This document shows positions 1-8,703 of a stretch of 64,000 nucleotides of DNA, piece by piece. Made by a program: the position numbers and the translations under genes. The notes below the pieces were generated by a model, which saw only the letters and a list, made by a program, of their open reading frames with translations, did no database searches and was not told where the DNA came from. The stretch comes from Cerina sp048266425 (GTDB taxonomy: Bacteria; Bacteroidota; Bacteroidia; Flavobacteriales; Flavobacteriaceae): assembly GCA_048266425.1 (NCBI GenBank), contig JBLWZN010000013.1, forward strand, positions 20,064-84,063, written 5' to 3'. Each line of letters begins with the position of its first letter. The first letter of the stretch is position 1.

Positions 1-324
1 TAGTATCGGTACTTCCTTTAGGATGTTCCAGAGAAAAATACGGTATCGGGTGGGTTCTCTCTTAAGGAGATCAACGTAGTCCGCCATCTTCATTTTGGCA
101 TGGGGCTCGTTAAACCCGTCCTTGTGGCTTACTGGACGGTCGTCGTAGAGTGGCACGGTCTTTTCGCCCGCCACCTGCTTCATGTAATCCAAATTCCATT
201 TGCTAAAGGCTGGCCAATCCTCCACGAACCTTTCTATAACCACCGGTCTCTGGGGCCTAAAATAGTTCTTGATGAACTCTGCTTTCGTAATGGTCTTTAC
301 CCGGGGAATTTCCTGTAAGTTCAA
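1..324 (-). CDS. Cupin-like (JmjC/Cupin_8 type) protein, truncated by window edge
   Basis: About 108 N-terminal residues are visible and the rest lies outside the window. The start is a TTG at 322-324: an in-frame TAG sits two codons upstream, so no earlier start is possible, and the resulting N-terminus MNLQEIPRVK followed by the motif PQRPVVIERFVEDWPA is typical of Bacteroidota cupin-like proteins related to JmjC/FIH oxygenases (Fe(II)/2-oxoglutarate fold). The metal-binding HxD motif would fall beyond the edge, so catalytic competence cannot be judged. It follows bioB by 87 bp on the same strand with no terminator between, so it is probably read from the biotin operon; its substrate is unknown. 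Confidence 0.75.
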   Translation of the reverse strand, partial: MNLQEIPRVKTITKAEFIKNYFRPQRPVVIERFVEDWPAFSKWNLDYMKQVAGEKTVPLYDDRPVSHKDGFNEPHAKMKMADYVDLLKREPTRYRIFLWNILKEVPIL

Positions 325-411
325 TGGCTATAAGTTTAGAACACGTTCTTCAACCAAAGTTAAACAACCCGATTGAAAATAAATAACAAAAATATTGCTT
401 TTGAAACCGGA

Positions 412-1506
412 TTATTTTACCAATTTGGCTTTTTCCTTAGCCGTTTCATTGCGCTCTATAGTATGACCTGGTCGCGTCCATTTTGGCTTTTCGTCCAAAG
501 GTCGGTACTGGGAATCCTGGGCCTCAACGGTCCTTGGCTGGGAAACTTTTGTAAAGGGTTTTTGTGGATTAAGGCCCAACAGTTTAAACATCTCCATGTC
601 CTCATTTACATCGGGATTGGGGGTAGTCAATAATTTGTCGCCAGCAAAGATGGAGTTGGCGCCTGCAAAGAAACACAATGCTTGCCCCTCCCTACTCATC
701 TGGGTCCTTCCTGCCGATAAGCGCACCTGGGTCTTGGGCATCACGATACGGGCCGTAGCTACCATCCGTACCATGTCCCAAATGGCGATGGGCTCCATAT
801 CTTCCATGGGCGTGCCTTCTACGGCAACCAGGGCGTTGATGGGCACGGATTCCGGCTGGGGATCCAAGGTAGACAGGGCCACCAACATTCCGGCACGGTC
901 TTCCAATTTTTCTCCCATTCCGATAATACCACCGCTACAAACGGTGACATTACTTTTCCTAACATTGCCAATGGTTTCCAAGCGATCCTCAAAGGCACGC
1001 GTAGAGATTATGTCCTTATAATAGTCTTCCGAAGTGTCCAGATTGTGGTTGTAGGCGTAAAGTCCGGCCTCGGCCAATCGCTTTGCCTGATTTTCGGTGA
1101 GCATACCCAAGGTACAGCACACTTCCATGTCCATCTTGTTGATGGTGCGTACCATTTCCAATACCTGCTCAAATTCCGGTCCGTCCTTCACGTTCCGCCA
1201 TGCAGCACCCATACATACCCTGGAACTCCCGGACGACTTGGCACTCATGGCCTGGGCCTTTACCTGGTCCACGGTCATCAGGTCATTGCCCTCTACCTTG
1301 GTGTGGTACCGGGCCGCTTGGGGGCAATAGGCGCAATCTTCGGGACATCCACCCGTCTTTATGGATATCAAGGTAGATACCTGCACCGTATTGGGGTCGT
1401 GCTCTTCCCTGTGCACGGTAGCCGCCTCGTACAAAAGCTCCATCAACGGCTTGTTGTAGATATCCAAAATCTCCTCTCGGGTCCAATTATGTCTTGTTTC
1501 GCTCAT
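412..1506 (-). CDS. bioB: Biotin synthase BioB (radical SAM)
   Basis: Last step of biotin synthesis: radical insertion of sulfur into dethiobiotin. The protein has 364 residues (E. coli 346). The radical SAM cluster motif CxxxCxxC is seen as C54-C58-C61 in GGCPEDCAYCPQ. Further conserved cysteines lie in RVCMGAAW, EVCCTLG and VTVCSGG and fit the ligands of the auxiliary [2Fe-2S] sulfur-donor cluster. The last ~40 residues are a charged extension. It is the last biotin gene of the minus-strand cluster, about 300 bp downstream of the ketosynthase-like gene, and a promoter-like element at 1683-1714 suggests it can be transcribed separately. Cluster supply would come from the SUF operon in this window. 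Confidence 0.97.
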   Translation of the reverse strand: MSETRHNWTREEILDIYNKPLMELLYEAATVHREEHDPNTVQVSTLISIKTGGCPEDCAYCPQAARYHTKVEGNDLMTVDQVKAQAMSAKSSGSSRVCMGAAWRNVKDGPEFEQVLEMVRTINKMDMEVCCTLGMLTENQAKRLAEAGLYAYNHNLDTSEDYYKDIISTRAFEDRLETIGNVRKSNVTVCSGGIIGMGEKLEDRAGMLVALSTLDPQPESVPINALVAVEGTPMEDMEPIAIWDMVRMVATARIVMPKTQVRLSAGRTQMSREGQALCFFAGANSIFAGDKLLTTPNPDVNEDMEMFKLLGLNPQKPFTKVSQPRTVEAQDSQYRPLDEKPKWTRPGHTIERNETAKEKAKLVK

Positions 1507-1603
1507 TCTATCGATCGTTTATTTGGGGCTTCCCCGTTTCCCTTTTATAAAAAAAGTAAAACGGGGTCGGGCTTTCCGCTATATCTTTTTCCCCGCCACC
1601 TCG

Positions 1604-1624
1604 GTTACTGAGCGCAGTCGAAGT
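1604..1624. repeat. Short dispersed repeat of flavobacterial type
   Basis: The stretch reads ACTGAGCGCAGTCGAAGT after GTT. Its complement, CTTCGACTGCGCTCAGT, is a word I recognise as dispersed in intergenic DNA of many Flavobacteriia. It sits in the 304-bp gap between bioB and the upstream ketosynthase-like gene, inside the putative bioB leader. No gene is visible in the rest of that gap. The recognition is from memory, not from a search. Confidence 0.5.
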
Positions 1625-1682
1625 ATGGGGGCAGGGAAAAAGGATGCCGCTGCAATCCCTAAGCCAAACAGGGTTCAAAATT

Positions 1683-1714
1683 CAAAAGTAACCTATAATC
1701 CTTAAAAATTCCAA
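1683..1714 (-). promoter_or_regulatory. Candidate Bacteroidota promoter for bioB
   Basis: On the minus strand a TTG (1712-1714) is followed after 21 bp by TACTTTTG (1683-1690), matching the Bacteroidota sigma consensus TTTG-N19-21-TAnnTTTG. Transcription would start near 1676 and leave an about 170-nt leader before bioB, carrying the repeat at 1604-1624. It would give bioB its own transcription in addition to read-through from the upstream biotin genes. Confidence 0.5.
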
Positions 1715-1810
1715 TATTAAAATCCTAAATTCCAAACTAGACATTCATCCCATTGGGATTTAGTGTTTGTAGTTAGACCCGAAAACTTCAGGCCTTCCAC
1801 CCAACCCATC

Positions 1811-3091
1811 TTACACTCGGGACAGCAAAATGCTTACCGCATTCCCGCCAAATCCGACAGCGTTGATCATTACCTTTTTAATTTTTTCCGGGACGGAATC
1901 GTATTCTACAAAGGGCACTTTTATAAATTGTTGGTGTTGCATCATCAAAATGGCGAGCTCCAAACTCAACATGCCCGATGCCCCAAACGTATGGCCCAGC
2001 TTCCATTTGTTGGTCGTAAGTGCGGGCGTTTTCCCTCCGAAAACTTTCTCAACGGCATTGTATTCGGACAGATCTCCCTTTTTGGTCCCTGGGGCGTGCA
2101 TCACGATAACATCAACTTCAGATGGGTCCATTTCTCCCATGGCCATTTTCATGGAACGTTGAAAACACTGGGCATCGGAAGAGATGGAGATGTTGTGCTC
2201 CAAGATTTCCGTAGCATAGCCAACGCCGGCGATTACCGCCAAAGCGTCTTTCCCTACTCCATGCTCAAGGCAGATGACGGAGGCTCCCTCTCCCAGGACC
2301 ATGGTGTTTTCTGTCTTTTCCATATCTAACGCCCGACAAGGAAAGCTTCCACTACGCTCAGCTACCTTAGATTGGCTAGGTTCGTCTGGACTGGATCCAA
2401 GGGGCCCCTCTATCCCTTCAAATCGGGAATAAATCTTTAAGGCCTTCATCTGGGCAATGGTAAAAGGGGTCAAAGGAGCCTCACTGCCCCCTACCAAAAA
2501 TTTGCTGGCCATCCCGCTCTTGATCCATGCTACCCCGTTCAACAAAGCGTGAAGCGCCGTAGAGCAGGTAATGGAATGGGAAATTTCCGGTCCTTGGCTT
2601 CCCAGGTCATGGCCCACCCAAGAAGATATATTTCCCAATGTAGTCGTTGGGGATGACAGCGTAGAGACCCGTTTTTGATTCAAAAATTCCGAATGGTATT
2701 TTTCGAAGAGCGCAGTGGCACCACGGGATGAGCCAATATTGATCCCAAAATTATCATCGGCTTCCCATCTGGCCAGTTTCACCGCCTTCCGGGCTGCGTA
2801 TAGTGCATAAAGCACACTCCCGTCCAAGTCCTTGTACTTGGAATCCGAAGCTTTCAGCAACTCTATTTCTGCATGGGCCAACCCCGGCAAGGGAGCTACC
2901 CATGACGTTTCATCCCCTATTTCCTTTTCCACCAATCTGTGTTTGTTGTCCAAATAACCATTCCAGGCTTCTTCCAAAGTAGAACCCAAAGGGGAAATGG
3001 AGGCTATGGAAGCTATGGAGATAGTCCCATCCCTAAATCCCTCCCCTGAGGGGAGCGAGGCTACAATTTCTTCATTGCATTCAAATTCCAT
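1811..3091 (-). CDS. Beta-ketoacyl-ACP synthase II-like protein in biotin cluster
   Basis: A 426-residue thiolase-fold condensing enzyme. The Cys-His-His triad of KAS I/II enzymes is present: C176 in ITCSTALHA, H332 in MHAPGTKKGD and H367 in KLGHTFGASG; a GFGG glycine loop lies near the C-terminus. The family should carry out Claisen condensation of an acyl thioester with malonyl-ACP. Its place between bioA and bioB suggests a role in making the pimeloyl precursor, since no bioC, bioH or bioG is seen here; this is inference. Homologues as I remember them begin near ISIASIASISPLG, which is residue 24 here. The preceding residues are encoded partly by repeat-like DNA (3026-3055), yet the ATG at 3091 is the only ATG available. 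Confidence 0.85.
   Translation of the reverse strand: MEFECNEEIVASLPSGEGFRDGTISIASIASISPLGSTLEEAWNGYLDNKHRLVEKEIGDETSWVAPLPGLAHAEIELLKASDSKYKDLDGSVLYALYAARKAVKLARWEADDNFGINIGSSRGATALFEKYHSEFLNQKRVSTLSSPTTTLGNISSWVGHDLGSQGPEISHSITCSTALHALLNGVAWIKSGMASKFLVGGSEAPLTPFTIAQMKALKIYSRFEGIEGPLGSSPDEPSQSKVAERSGSFPCRALDMEKTENTMVLGEGASVICLEHGVGKDALAVIAGVGYATEILEHNISISSDAQCFQRSMKMAMGEMDPSEVDVIVMHAPGTKKGDLSEYNAVEKVFGGKTPALTTNKWKLGHTFGASGMLSLELAILMMQHQQFIKVPFVEYDSVPEKIKKVMINAVGFGGNAVSILLSRV
3026..3055. repeat. Repeat-like palindromic DNA inside the ketosynthase N-terminus
   Basis: Positions 3041-3055 form a short palindrome, CTCCCC-TGA-GGGGAG. On the minus strand the 24 bp at 3026-3049 match the hemF 5' end (17217-17240) at 18 of 24 bases and in the same reading frame. 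Related CTCCCC/GGGGAG hairpins lie at 3170-3208 and 26641-26662. Confidence 0.55.
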
Positions 3092-3169
3092 GGCAATATA
3101 AAGTCATTCAGATTACAATTAATTAACAATGCTTTTTCATAAATCACTAATTATTAGGATTTAATAAGT

Positions 3170-3208
3170 CCTCCCCTTATTACATGGGGAGGTGCCGAAG
3201 GCGGAGGG
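3170..3208. repeat. Intergenic CTCCCC/GGGGAG hairpin repeat
   Basis: A 39-bp element in the gap between the ketosynthase-like gene and bioA: CCTCCCC, a short spacer, GGGGAGG, then TGCCGAAGGCGGAGGG. The arms can pair as a hairpin. This sequence type recurs between genes in many flavobacterial genomes (recognised from memory), and a related hairpin is at 26641. The rest of the gap is AT-rich and shows no gene. Confidence 0.6.
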
Positions 3209-3255
3209 TTCAACAAAAGCAATAGTTAAATTGATAGCGCTTTTTACATTCCTAC

Positions 3256-4524
3256 TCATACCACCTCCAAGGCACTTTTAATCGCCTTATAAATAGTTTG
3301 CAATTCCTCGTCCGTAATCACGTATGGTGCTAAAATATAAATTGTTTGCCCCAGTGGACGCAGATACACTCCATTGTCCATAAAATGTTGAAACAAACGG
3401 TCCCTTACATTGCCGTATCGCTCCATCTTTATGTTCAGGTCCAAGGCGTAGATAACCCCTATTTGTCGCGTTTGCGCTACTTTGGGATGGTCCTTGATCT
3501 CGGCATCAAAATCTTGGTGCGATTTTATGACCCTGGCGATATTATCCTGCATTTCTTGGGATTGCAGCAATTGCAATCCAGCCAGTGCTGCGGTACAGGA
3601 CAAGGGGTTGGCGGTATAGGTATGGCCATGGAACAGCCCCTTGGAGATCTCATCACTATAAAAAGCATCATAGACCTCCTGGGTACAACTCGTCACCGCC
3701 ATGGGGATAAGACCAGCGGTCAAGGCCTTGGACATACAGATAATATCGGGTTTTGTGGGGATATGGTCCGACGCAAAATTACTGCCCGTTTTTCCAAAAC
3801 CGGTCATCACCTCATCGGCCACCAACAAAACGCCATTCGCCTTTAGCAACTTTAGGATAGGATCTAGGTTGGAAGCCTGGTGCATCAACATGGCCGCGGC
3901 CCCCTGAACCAGTGGTTCATAGATAAAGCCGGCGATATCTTGTTTCTTTAATCGTCCTTCCAACTTTTCCAAAATCGATTCCAAATTGTCAGCCGTGGGC
4001 ACAGGAATGCGCTCCACCTCCAAAAATAACTCCTCGAACGGACCATTATATACCGAAAGTCCTGAAACGGACATGGCCCCAAAGGTATCGCCGTGAAATC
4101 CGTTCTCAAAAGCCATGAGTACCTTCCGCTTTCGCCCTTGGTTAAAATGGAACTGCAGCGCCATTTTTATCCCAATTTCGGTAGCCGTGGAGCCGTTGTC
4201 GGAAAAGAACAACTTTTCTTGGTTTGGCGGCAGTATTTTAATGAGTTCCTCCGATAATTCAATGGCCGGTCTATGGGTAAAACCACTAAATACCACTTGG
4301 TCCAACTGCTGCATCTGATGATAGACCCGATCCAGGATATAAGGGTTACAATGCCCATACACACAGGTATACCAGGAGGAGATCCCGTCTATGTACTGCT
4401 TGCCGTCCTCATCGAACAATAGACTGTCCTTCGCCTTAACGATGGGAAGCATGTTGGGATGGGTCTTATGCTGGGTGAGTGGGTGCCAAAGATGCTTTTG
4501 GTCCCTTTTTGAAAGATTTTCCAA
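3256..4524 (-). CDS. bioA: Adenosylmethionine-8-amino-7-oxononanoate aminotransferase BioA
   Basis: PLP enzyme transferring the amino group of S-adenosylmethionine to KAPA to give DAPA, the second-to-third step of biotin ring assembly. The protein has 422 residues, normal for the family. The N-terminal signature HLWHPLTQHK is present, the aspartate of VADEVMTGFGKTG should contact the PLP ring nitrogen, and K266 in CMSKALTAG is the expected Schiff-base lysine. The start is TTG at 4522-4524; no ATG lies upstream near it, and the TTG places the conserved HLWHPLTQ at the usual distance. It lies 164 bp downstream of bioD and 164 bp upstream of the ketosynthase-like gene. Confidence 0.95.
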   Translation of the reverse strand: MENLSKRDQKHLWHPLTQHKTHPNMLPIVKAKDSLLFDEDGKQYIDGISSWYTCVYGHCNPYILDRVYHQMQQLDQVVFSGFTHRPAIELSEELIKILPPNQEKLFFSDNGSTATEIGIKMALQFHFNQGRKRKVLMAFENGFHGDTFGAMSVSGLSVYNGPFEELFLEVERIPVPTADNLESILEKLEGRLKKQDIAGFIYEPLVQGAAAMLMHQASNLDPILKLLKANGVLLVADEVMTGFGKTGSNFASDHIPTKPDIICMSKALTAGLIPMAVTSCTQEVYDAFYSDEISKGLFHGHTYTANPLSCTAALAGLQLLQSQEMQDNIARVIKSHQDFDAEIKDHPKVAQTRQIGVIYALDLNIKMERYGNVRDRLFQHFMDNGVYLRPLGQTIYILAPYVITDEELQTIYKAIKSALEVV

Positions 4525-4688
4525 CGTTGTTGAATTTTATTTTTATACTCCTTCCAGATAAAAATTCAGGTCTTTATTTGAAACGGATATACAAAGATGG
4601 GGAATAAAGTTAGAATGGCGGAATGTAACCTAAGGGAATTCTGCTAGGATTGCCGGTGCCAATTTTTAGTAGAACAACACTATTCTGA

Positions 4689-5309
4689 TTACATTTTCAA
4701 AAGGGTAGGTCGCAACAAATCCGCATACTTCTTAATGACCTGCTTGTTAAAAACCGGTTCTTCATCAATACGGCCAATTACTGGTACGTTTGTCTTTTTT
4801 TCAATGATCCGTTCCGTAGAAGGCTGTTCGGAACCACTGAACAAGATAGAAACGTCGTACCCTTTATGGGTCAACCATTCAATGGTCAACAAGGAGTGGT
4901 TAATACTCCCAAGATAGTGACGGGAAACGACAATTACGTGATAATCCGGCATTATAAGATCCAAAATGGTATCCTCGTCATTTAGTGGCACCAATACACC
5001 GCCCGCTCCCTCTATGACCAAATGATTGTCCGTATTGGGTTCATCGATATGGTTGCGATCAATGTAAATCCCTTCCAGTTTTGCAGCGGCATGGGGGCTC
5101 ATGGCGTTTTTTAAGGCATAGCTGTTCTTATGGATGACCGTTTTCTTGTTGGAGATTAATTCTACAATCTTATCGCTATCGGAATGGTCCAGGTCACCCG
5201 CCTGAATTGGCTTCCAATAGTCCGCTTCCAGGGCTTCGGTAAGGATGGCGGAAGCTATGGTCTTGCCAACTTCTGTTGATATTCCGGTTACAAAAAACTT
5301 TTGCTTCAT
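4689..5309 (-). CDS. bioD: Dethiobiotin synthetase BioD
   Basis: ATP-dependent carboxylation and ring closure of DAPA to dethiobiotin. The protein has 206 residues. The P-loop is G9-ISTEVGKT ending at K15-T16, and VIEGAGGVLVPL is the typical BioD motif after the substrate-binding region. It lies between the DUF2007 gene and bioA on the same strand, 164 bp from bioA, consistent with a single biotin operon. Nothing is missing from the fold as far as can be read. Confidence 0.94.
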   Translation of the reverse strand: MKQKFFVTGISTEVGKTIASAILTEALEADYWKPIQAGDLDHSDSDKIVELISNKKTVIHKNSYALKNAMSPHAAAKLEGIYIDRNHIDEPNTDNHLVIEGAGGVLVPLNDEDTILDLIMPDYHVIVVSRHYLGSINHSLLTIEWLTHKGYDVSILFSGSEQPSTERIIEKKTNVPVIGRIDEEPVFNKQVIKKYADLLRPTLLKM

Positions 5310-5506
5310 ATAAATAAGCTCCTATGTTTATTAATTATCAATTACCTATTTGATACGGGTTAAAATAGAAGTAAGTCCTTTTCCCAATTATTTTTCCAAA
5401 ACCTTTTGGTCAATGTCCCAGTCCTCCTCCCTGTGTTTTTTATCCTTTCTATTCCCGATAGCATGCGGGAAGTGAATTATTATAAAATCCTAGCCCATCC
5501 GTTTCC

Positions 5507-5887
5507 CTAGGGTTGGGATATCATGTTACAATTTAAACATTTATATTTCCTTTTTTCGAAAAACGGGAAAAGTTTGTAAAAAATCCCTTTTCCACTATAG
5601 TAAACCTCCGATTTTTGGGCCTTGCAATTGGGACAAACAATTGGATTCCCGAAGGTATCCAGCGCATAATGGCGAATCTCATCATAAATTTCCAACGCCC
5701 TTTTCTTGTCCTCGGACCTCACCTGTATCTTAACCCCGCCCAGGGCATTACTGATCATAGGGTCTGTGTTCAAGGTGTTTTCGTCCGGCAGAAAGACCTC
5801 GATTCCTTCGGATTCCAATTTTCCTTTGATTATCTGTACATCGGCGACATATTCAAAGGCGGCAAGGGTATAGAATTCCTTTTTCAT
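5507..5887 (-). CDS. DUF2007-type putative signal-transducing protein
   Basis: A 126-residue soluble protein. The first ~70 residues (FYTLAAFEYVADVQIIKGKL onward) match the DUF2007 / GlnB-like 'putative signal transducing protein' domain. The C-terminus carries two CxxC pairs, C85-C88 (CPNCKAQK) and C117-C120 (CLNCNM), which look like a zinc ribbon. The function of this family is not known to me. It sits between bioF and bioD, 100 bp from bioF, so it is probably co-transcribed with the biotin genes, but nothing in the sequence shows a role in biotin synthesis. Confidence 0.8.
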   Translation of the reverse strand: MKKEFYTLAAFEYVADVQIIKGKLESEGIEVFLPDENTLNTDPMISNALGGVKIQVRSEDKKRALEIYDEIRHYALDTFGNPIVCPNCKAQKSEVYYSGKGIFYKLFPFFEKRKYKCLNCNMISQP

Positions 5888-5987
5888 GTATTCTGGGTAG
5901 ATTTAAACTTTTTCTTTTCCTTCTAAAGATACATTTTAATTCGAAAATTATGGTAATCCATCCTTGGAACGGAACTTCTTTTTTGAC

Positions 5988-7181
5988 CTAAGCAAAATCC
6001 GGTATGTGTTTCTGAATTGCCTCCAATAACCCATTTATCCCTTCCTCCCTATTGTAACTGTGAAGGCAGATCCGTAAGCGTTCCATACCTTTCGGTACCG
6101 TAGGTGAGAGAATGGGCCGCACATCAAAATTACATTCCCTAAGGATTTCTGCCAAACGTTTTGCGCTTTCGTTGCTCGGAACAAGGCAGCAGTGAATAGC
6201 CGATTGGCTGGGGATAAAAAAACGCTTCAGGTTAAGGGCTTCAAGTTTCTGGTTCAAATATTCAATGTTTTTATGAAGGGACAAAGTTGTGTTTTGTCCG
6301 GACAGATCTGAACCAACAGAGGTGTGTATTGCAGATAAATGGCCGTATGCTGCCATGACCGTAGCCTGGGAATGCGGTGGCAAGCCTGTGGTATAGATAA
6401 AGCTACGGGCAAAATTGACCAAATAAGATTTAAGCGCCTCACTGCCCAATATTACAGCCCCATGACATCCTATGGCCTTGCCAAAGGTTACAATACGGGC
6501 AAACAACGCATCCTCCAAACCAAATTCCTGGGTTCGACCTGCCCCGTTGGGGCCAAATACCCCTACGGCATGGGCCTCATCGATTACCAAGCGGCAATCG
6601 TTCCTATTGCAAAGCTCGGTTAGGGCGGGCAAGTCCGGCGAATCGCCATCCATGGAGAAAACGGATTCCGTGACTACAAAAATCACACCGTCCGGGGTTC
6701 CGTTATTTTGGCAACGCTTAATGATCGCTTCCAAATTTTCCAGATCATTGTGCTTAAACTTATAGCTTTTGGCCAGTCCCAATCCGATACCATCCCGTAT
6801 ACTGGCATGGATCAACGCATCATACAGGACCGTATCCCCCCGTTGGGGCACGGAGGCAAAAAATCCGACGTTGGCATCATACCCCGAATTGAAGACCAAG
6901 GCCGCCTCCGAATGGTGAAAACCGGCCAGCATTTCTTCCAATTCCACGTACAATCCGTTATTACCGGAAAGAAGCCGGGAGCCTGTTGCCCCGTTCTGGA
7001 GTAGGTTTCGTTCGGCCAGCAACTGACCAGCAGCCTCATAGATCAGGGGGTTCTTGGCAAAACCCAAATAATCATTGGAAGAGAAATCGATCAGATTTTC
7101 TGGGAGGGACAAGCTGCGGAGCGCGTTATTTTCCTGTCTTTCCTTTAATTTTTGTTGTAATTTCTTGGGAAAGTCCGTCAT
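5988..7181 (-). CDS. bioF: 8-amino-7-oxononanoate synthase BioF
   Basis: PLP-dependent alpha-oxoamine synthase condensing pimeloyl thioester with alanine to give KAPA. The protein has 397 residues. Landmarks: SSNDYLGFA near residue 34, GATGSRLLSGN near 65, DEAHAVGVFG at 201 (aspartate to the PLP nitrogen) and the Schiff-base lysine K235 in TFGKAIGCHG. It is the first gene of the minus-strand biotin cluster. The family also includes KBL and serine palmitoyltransferase, but the bioD-bioA-bioB neighbourhood settles the assignment. Confidence 0.93.
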   Translation of the reverse strand: MTDFPKKLQQKLKERQENNALRSLSLPENLIDFSSNDYLGFAKNPLIYEAAGQLLAERNLLQNGATGSRLLSGNNGLYVELEEMLAGFHHSEAALVFNSGYDANVGFFASVPQRGDTVLYDALIHASIRDGIGLGLAKSYKFKHNDLENLEAIIKRCQNNGTPDGVIFVVTESVFSMDGDSPDLPALTELCNRNDCRLVIDEAHAVGVFGPNGAGRTQEFGLEDALFARIVTFGKAIGCHGAVILGSEALKSYLVNFARSFIYTTGLPPHSQATVMAAYGHLSAIHTSVGSDLSGQNTTLSLHKNIEYLNQKLEALNLKRFFIPSQSAIHCCLVPSNESAKRLAEILRECNFDVRPILSPTVPKGMERLRICLHSYNREEGINGLLEAIQKHIPDFA

Positions 7182-7270
7182 AGTCTATTGTAATTCTAAT
7201 CCGCTTACCGAACTCGCTTAAACGGGTTCACTAAAATACCAATAATAAAACGTGCTTGCTCAGTAGCAGT

Positions 7271-7317
7271 AAAAATAAGCCCGAATTCTTGATTTCACCT
7301 CCTTCGGACAAGCGGGC
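7271..7317 (-). terminator. Weak hairpin after the hemH-MATE pair
   Basis: Read on the minus strand, GCCCGCTTG pairs imperfectly with CAAGAATTCGGGC and is followed by TTATTTTTACT. It lies just past the MATE stop codon (7327) and before bioF. The loop is long and the stem is bulged, so it is only a possible terminator. Confidence 0.35.
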
Positions 7318-7326
7318 ATCTGTTTC

Positions 7327-8703
7327 TTAAACCAAAGTCCCCCGAATTTCCCGCCTTAAAAAATACCCTGTAACGATGGTCGCCAAAACATCTGAAATAG
7401 GAAAAGCAAGCCAAACCCCCAATTCCCCTAAAAAATGCGGAAGTATTAGAACGAGTGGTATAAAAATGAATCCTTGCCGGCTCAACGTCAACAATAAAGC
7501 CGGAACAGCCTTCCCAATAGCCTGAAAATACGCAGCCCCTATAAGTTGTAAGGCAATTATTGGAGTGGCAGCGAAAACCCACCGCATGGCACCTGGGGTA
7601 TGTTCCAAAACAAAATTGTTGGTGGCAATTTCAGCTGAAGTCATATCGGGTCGGTTGCTCAGGAAGAGGGAAGCAATCTCGGCGGGAAAAATCATCAAAC
7701 CAATAAATACAATGGTGGCCAACAGGGCGGCATAAAGGATGGCAATATGGATAGATTCACGTACCCTTTGGTATTTTTTAGCTCCATAATTGAATCCGGC
7801 AATCGGCAAAAAGCCTTGGGTAATTCCAAAAACAGGAAAGAGTGCAAACATAAGCACCCGACCAATGATGGCATATACGGCAACCATGGCCTCCCCGCCA
7901 AGGCTGTACAAAATGTTGTTCATCAACAAATAAATAATACTGATCACTGCCTGCCTCGCCAAGGTAACAAAGCCCAAGGCCCCAATCTCCTTCAAAATGG
8001 ATCGGTTCAATCCAAGATGGTGAATTCCGATCTTAAGTTCCGAATTTCTAGAGAGGAAAAAATAAAGTATATACCCAAAACATAGTAAATATCCTATGGT
8101 GGTAGCCCAAGCTGCGCCCGCCCTCCCCCAATCGAAGACATAGATAAAAAGATAGTCCATCAACAAATTGCCGACCGAGGGGATAATCATGGCAATCATA
8201 GCAAATTTTGGCTTTCCCTCGGCACGGATTACCGTGTTCCCCATCATACAGAGGCCCAAAAACGGAACTCCATATAGGACAATCTTGTAGTAGATTTTTG
8301 CAGGTTCAAAAATGGCCCCTTTTCCACCAAAGGCCGGGATAAGGGTATCAACGTATATTAGCCCCAAAACCACCATGGATATGGTGACCAGCAGGGTCAT
8401 AGTAATCTGGTTGCCAAAGGTTTTTAACGCCTTTTCGGAATGTTTAGCTCCCATGGCCCTCGAAATGATACTCGATCCACCGACCCCAATGGCCATTCCA
8501 AGGGCACCGATAAAGAAAGAAACGGGAAGAACCACATTTATGGCCGCAATGGCAACGGAACCAATCCAATTGCCCACAAAAATTGAATCGACCAAAACAT
8601 TCAAGGACATGACCAAGATACCTATACCAGCTGGCACCGCCTGTCTTATCAGTAGTTTTCCGATAGCTTCAGTGCCCAGTTGTTCCGAGGAAACCTTGGC
8701 CAT
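7327..8703 (-). CDS. MATE family efflux transporter
   Basis: Inner-membrane multidrug and toxic-compound exporter, about 458 residues with roughly 12 predicted helices in two pseudo-repeats. The start MAKVSSEQLG is chosen at 8701-8703: its ATG overlaps the hemH stop by one base (TAATG), a classic translational coupling, and it puts the first helix at the usual distance. A longer reading from 8787 would run inside hemH and add an uncharged-pattern-free 28 residues that the family lacks. Substrate cannot be told from sequence; coupling to hemH hints at, but does not prove, handling of a porphyrin or heme-related compound. Confidence 0.88.
   Translation of the reverse strand: MAKVSSEQLGTEAIGKLLIRQAVPAGIGILVMSLNVLVDSIFVGNWIGSVAIAAINVVLPVSFFIGALGMAIGVGGSSIISRAMGAKHSEKALKTFGNQITMTLLVTISMVVLGLIYVDTLIPAFGGKGAIFEPAKIYYKIVLYGVPFLGLCMMGNTVIRAEGKPKFAMIAMIIPSVGNLLMDYLFIYVFDWGRAGAAWATTIGYLLCFGYILYFFLSRNSELKIGIHHLGLNRSILKEIGALGFVTLARQAVISIIYLLMNNILYSLGGEAMVAVYAIIGRVLMFALFPVFGITQGFLPIAGFNYGAKKYQRVRESIHIAILYAALLATIVFIGLMIFPAEIASLFLSNRPDMTSAEIATNNFVLEHTPGAMRWVFAATPIIALQLIGAAYFQAIGKAVPALLLTLSRQGFIFIPLVLILPHFLGELGVWLAFPISDVLATIVTGYFLRREIRGTLV

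Noticed and set aside
1507..1810. Riboswitch or biotin-sensing leader before bioB
   Set aside because: Only a dispersed repeat and weak hairpins are visible; no known riboswitch core was recognised.
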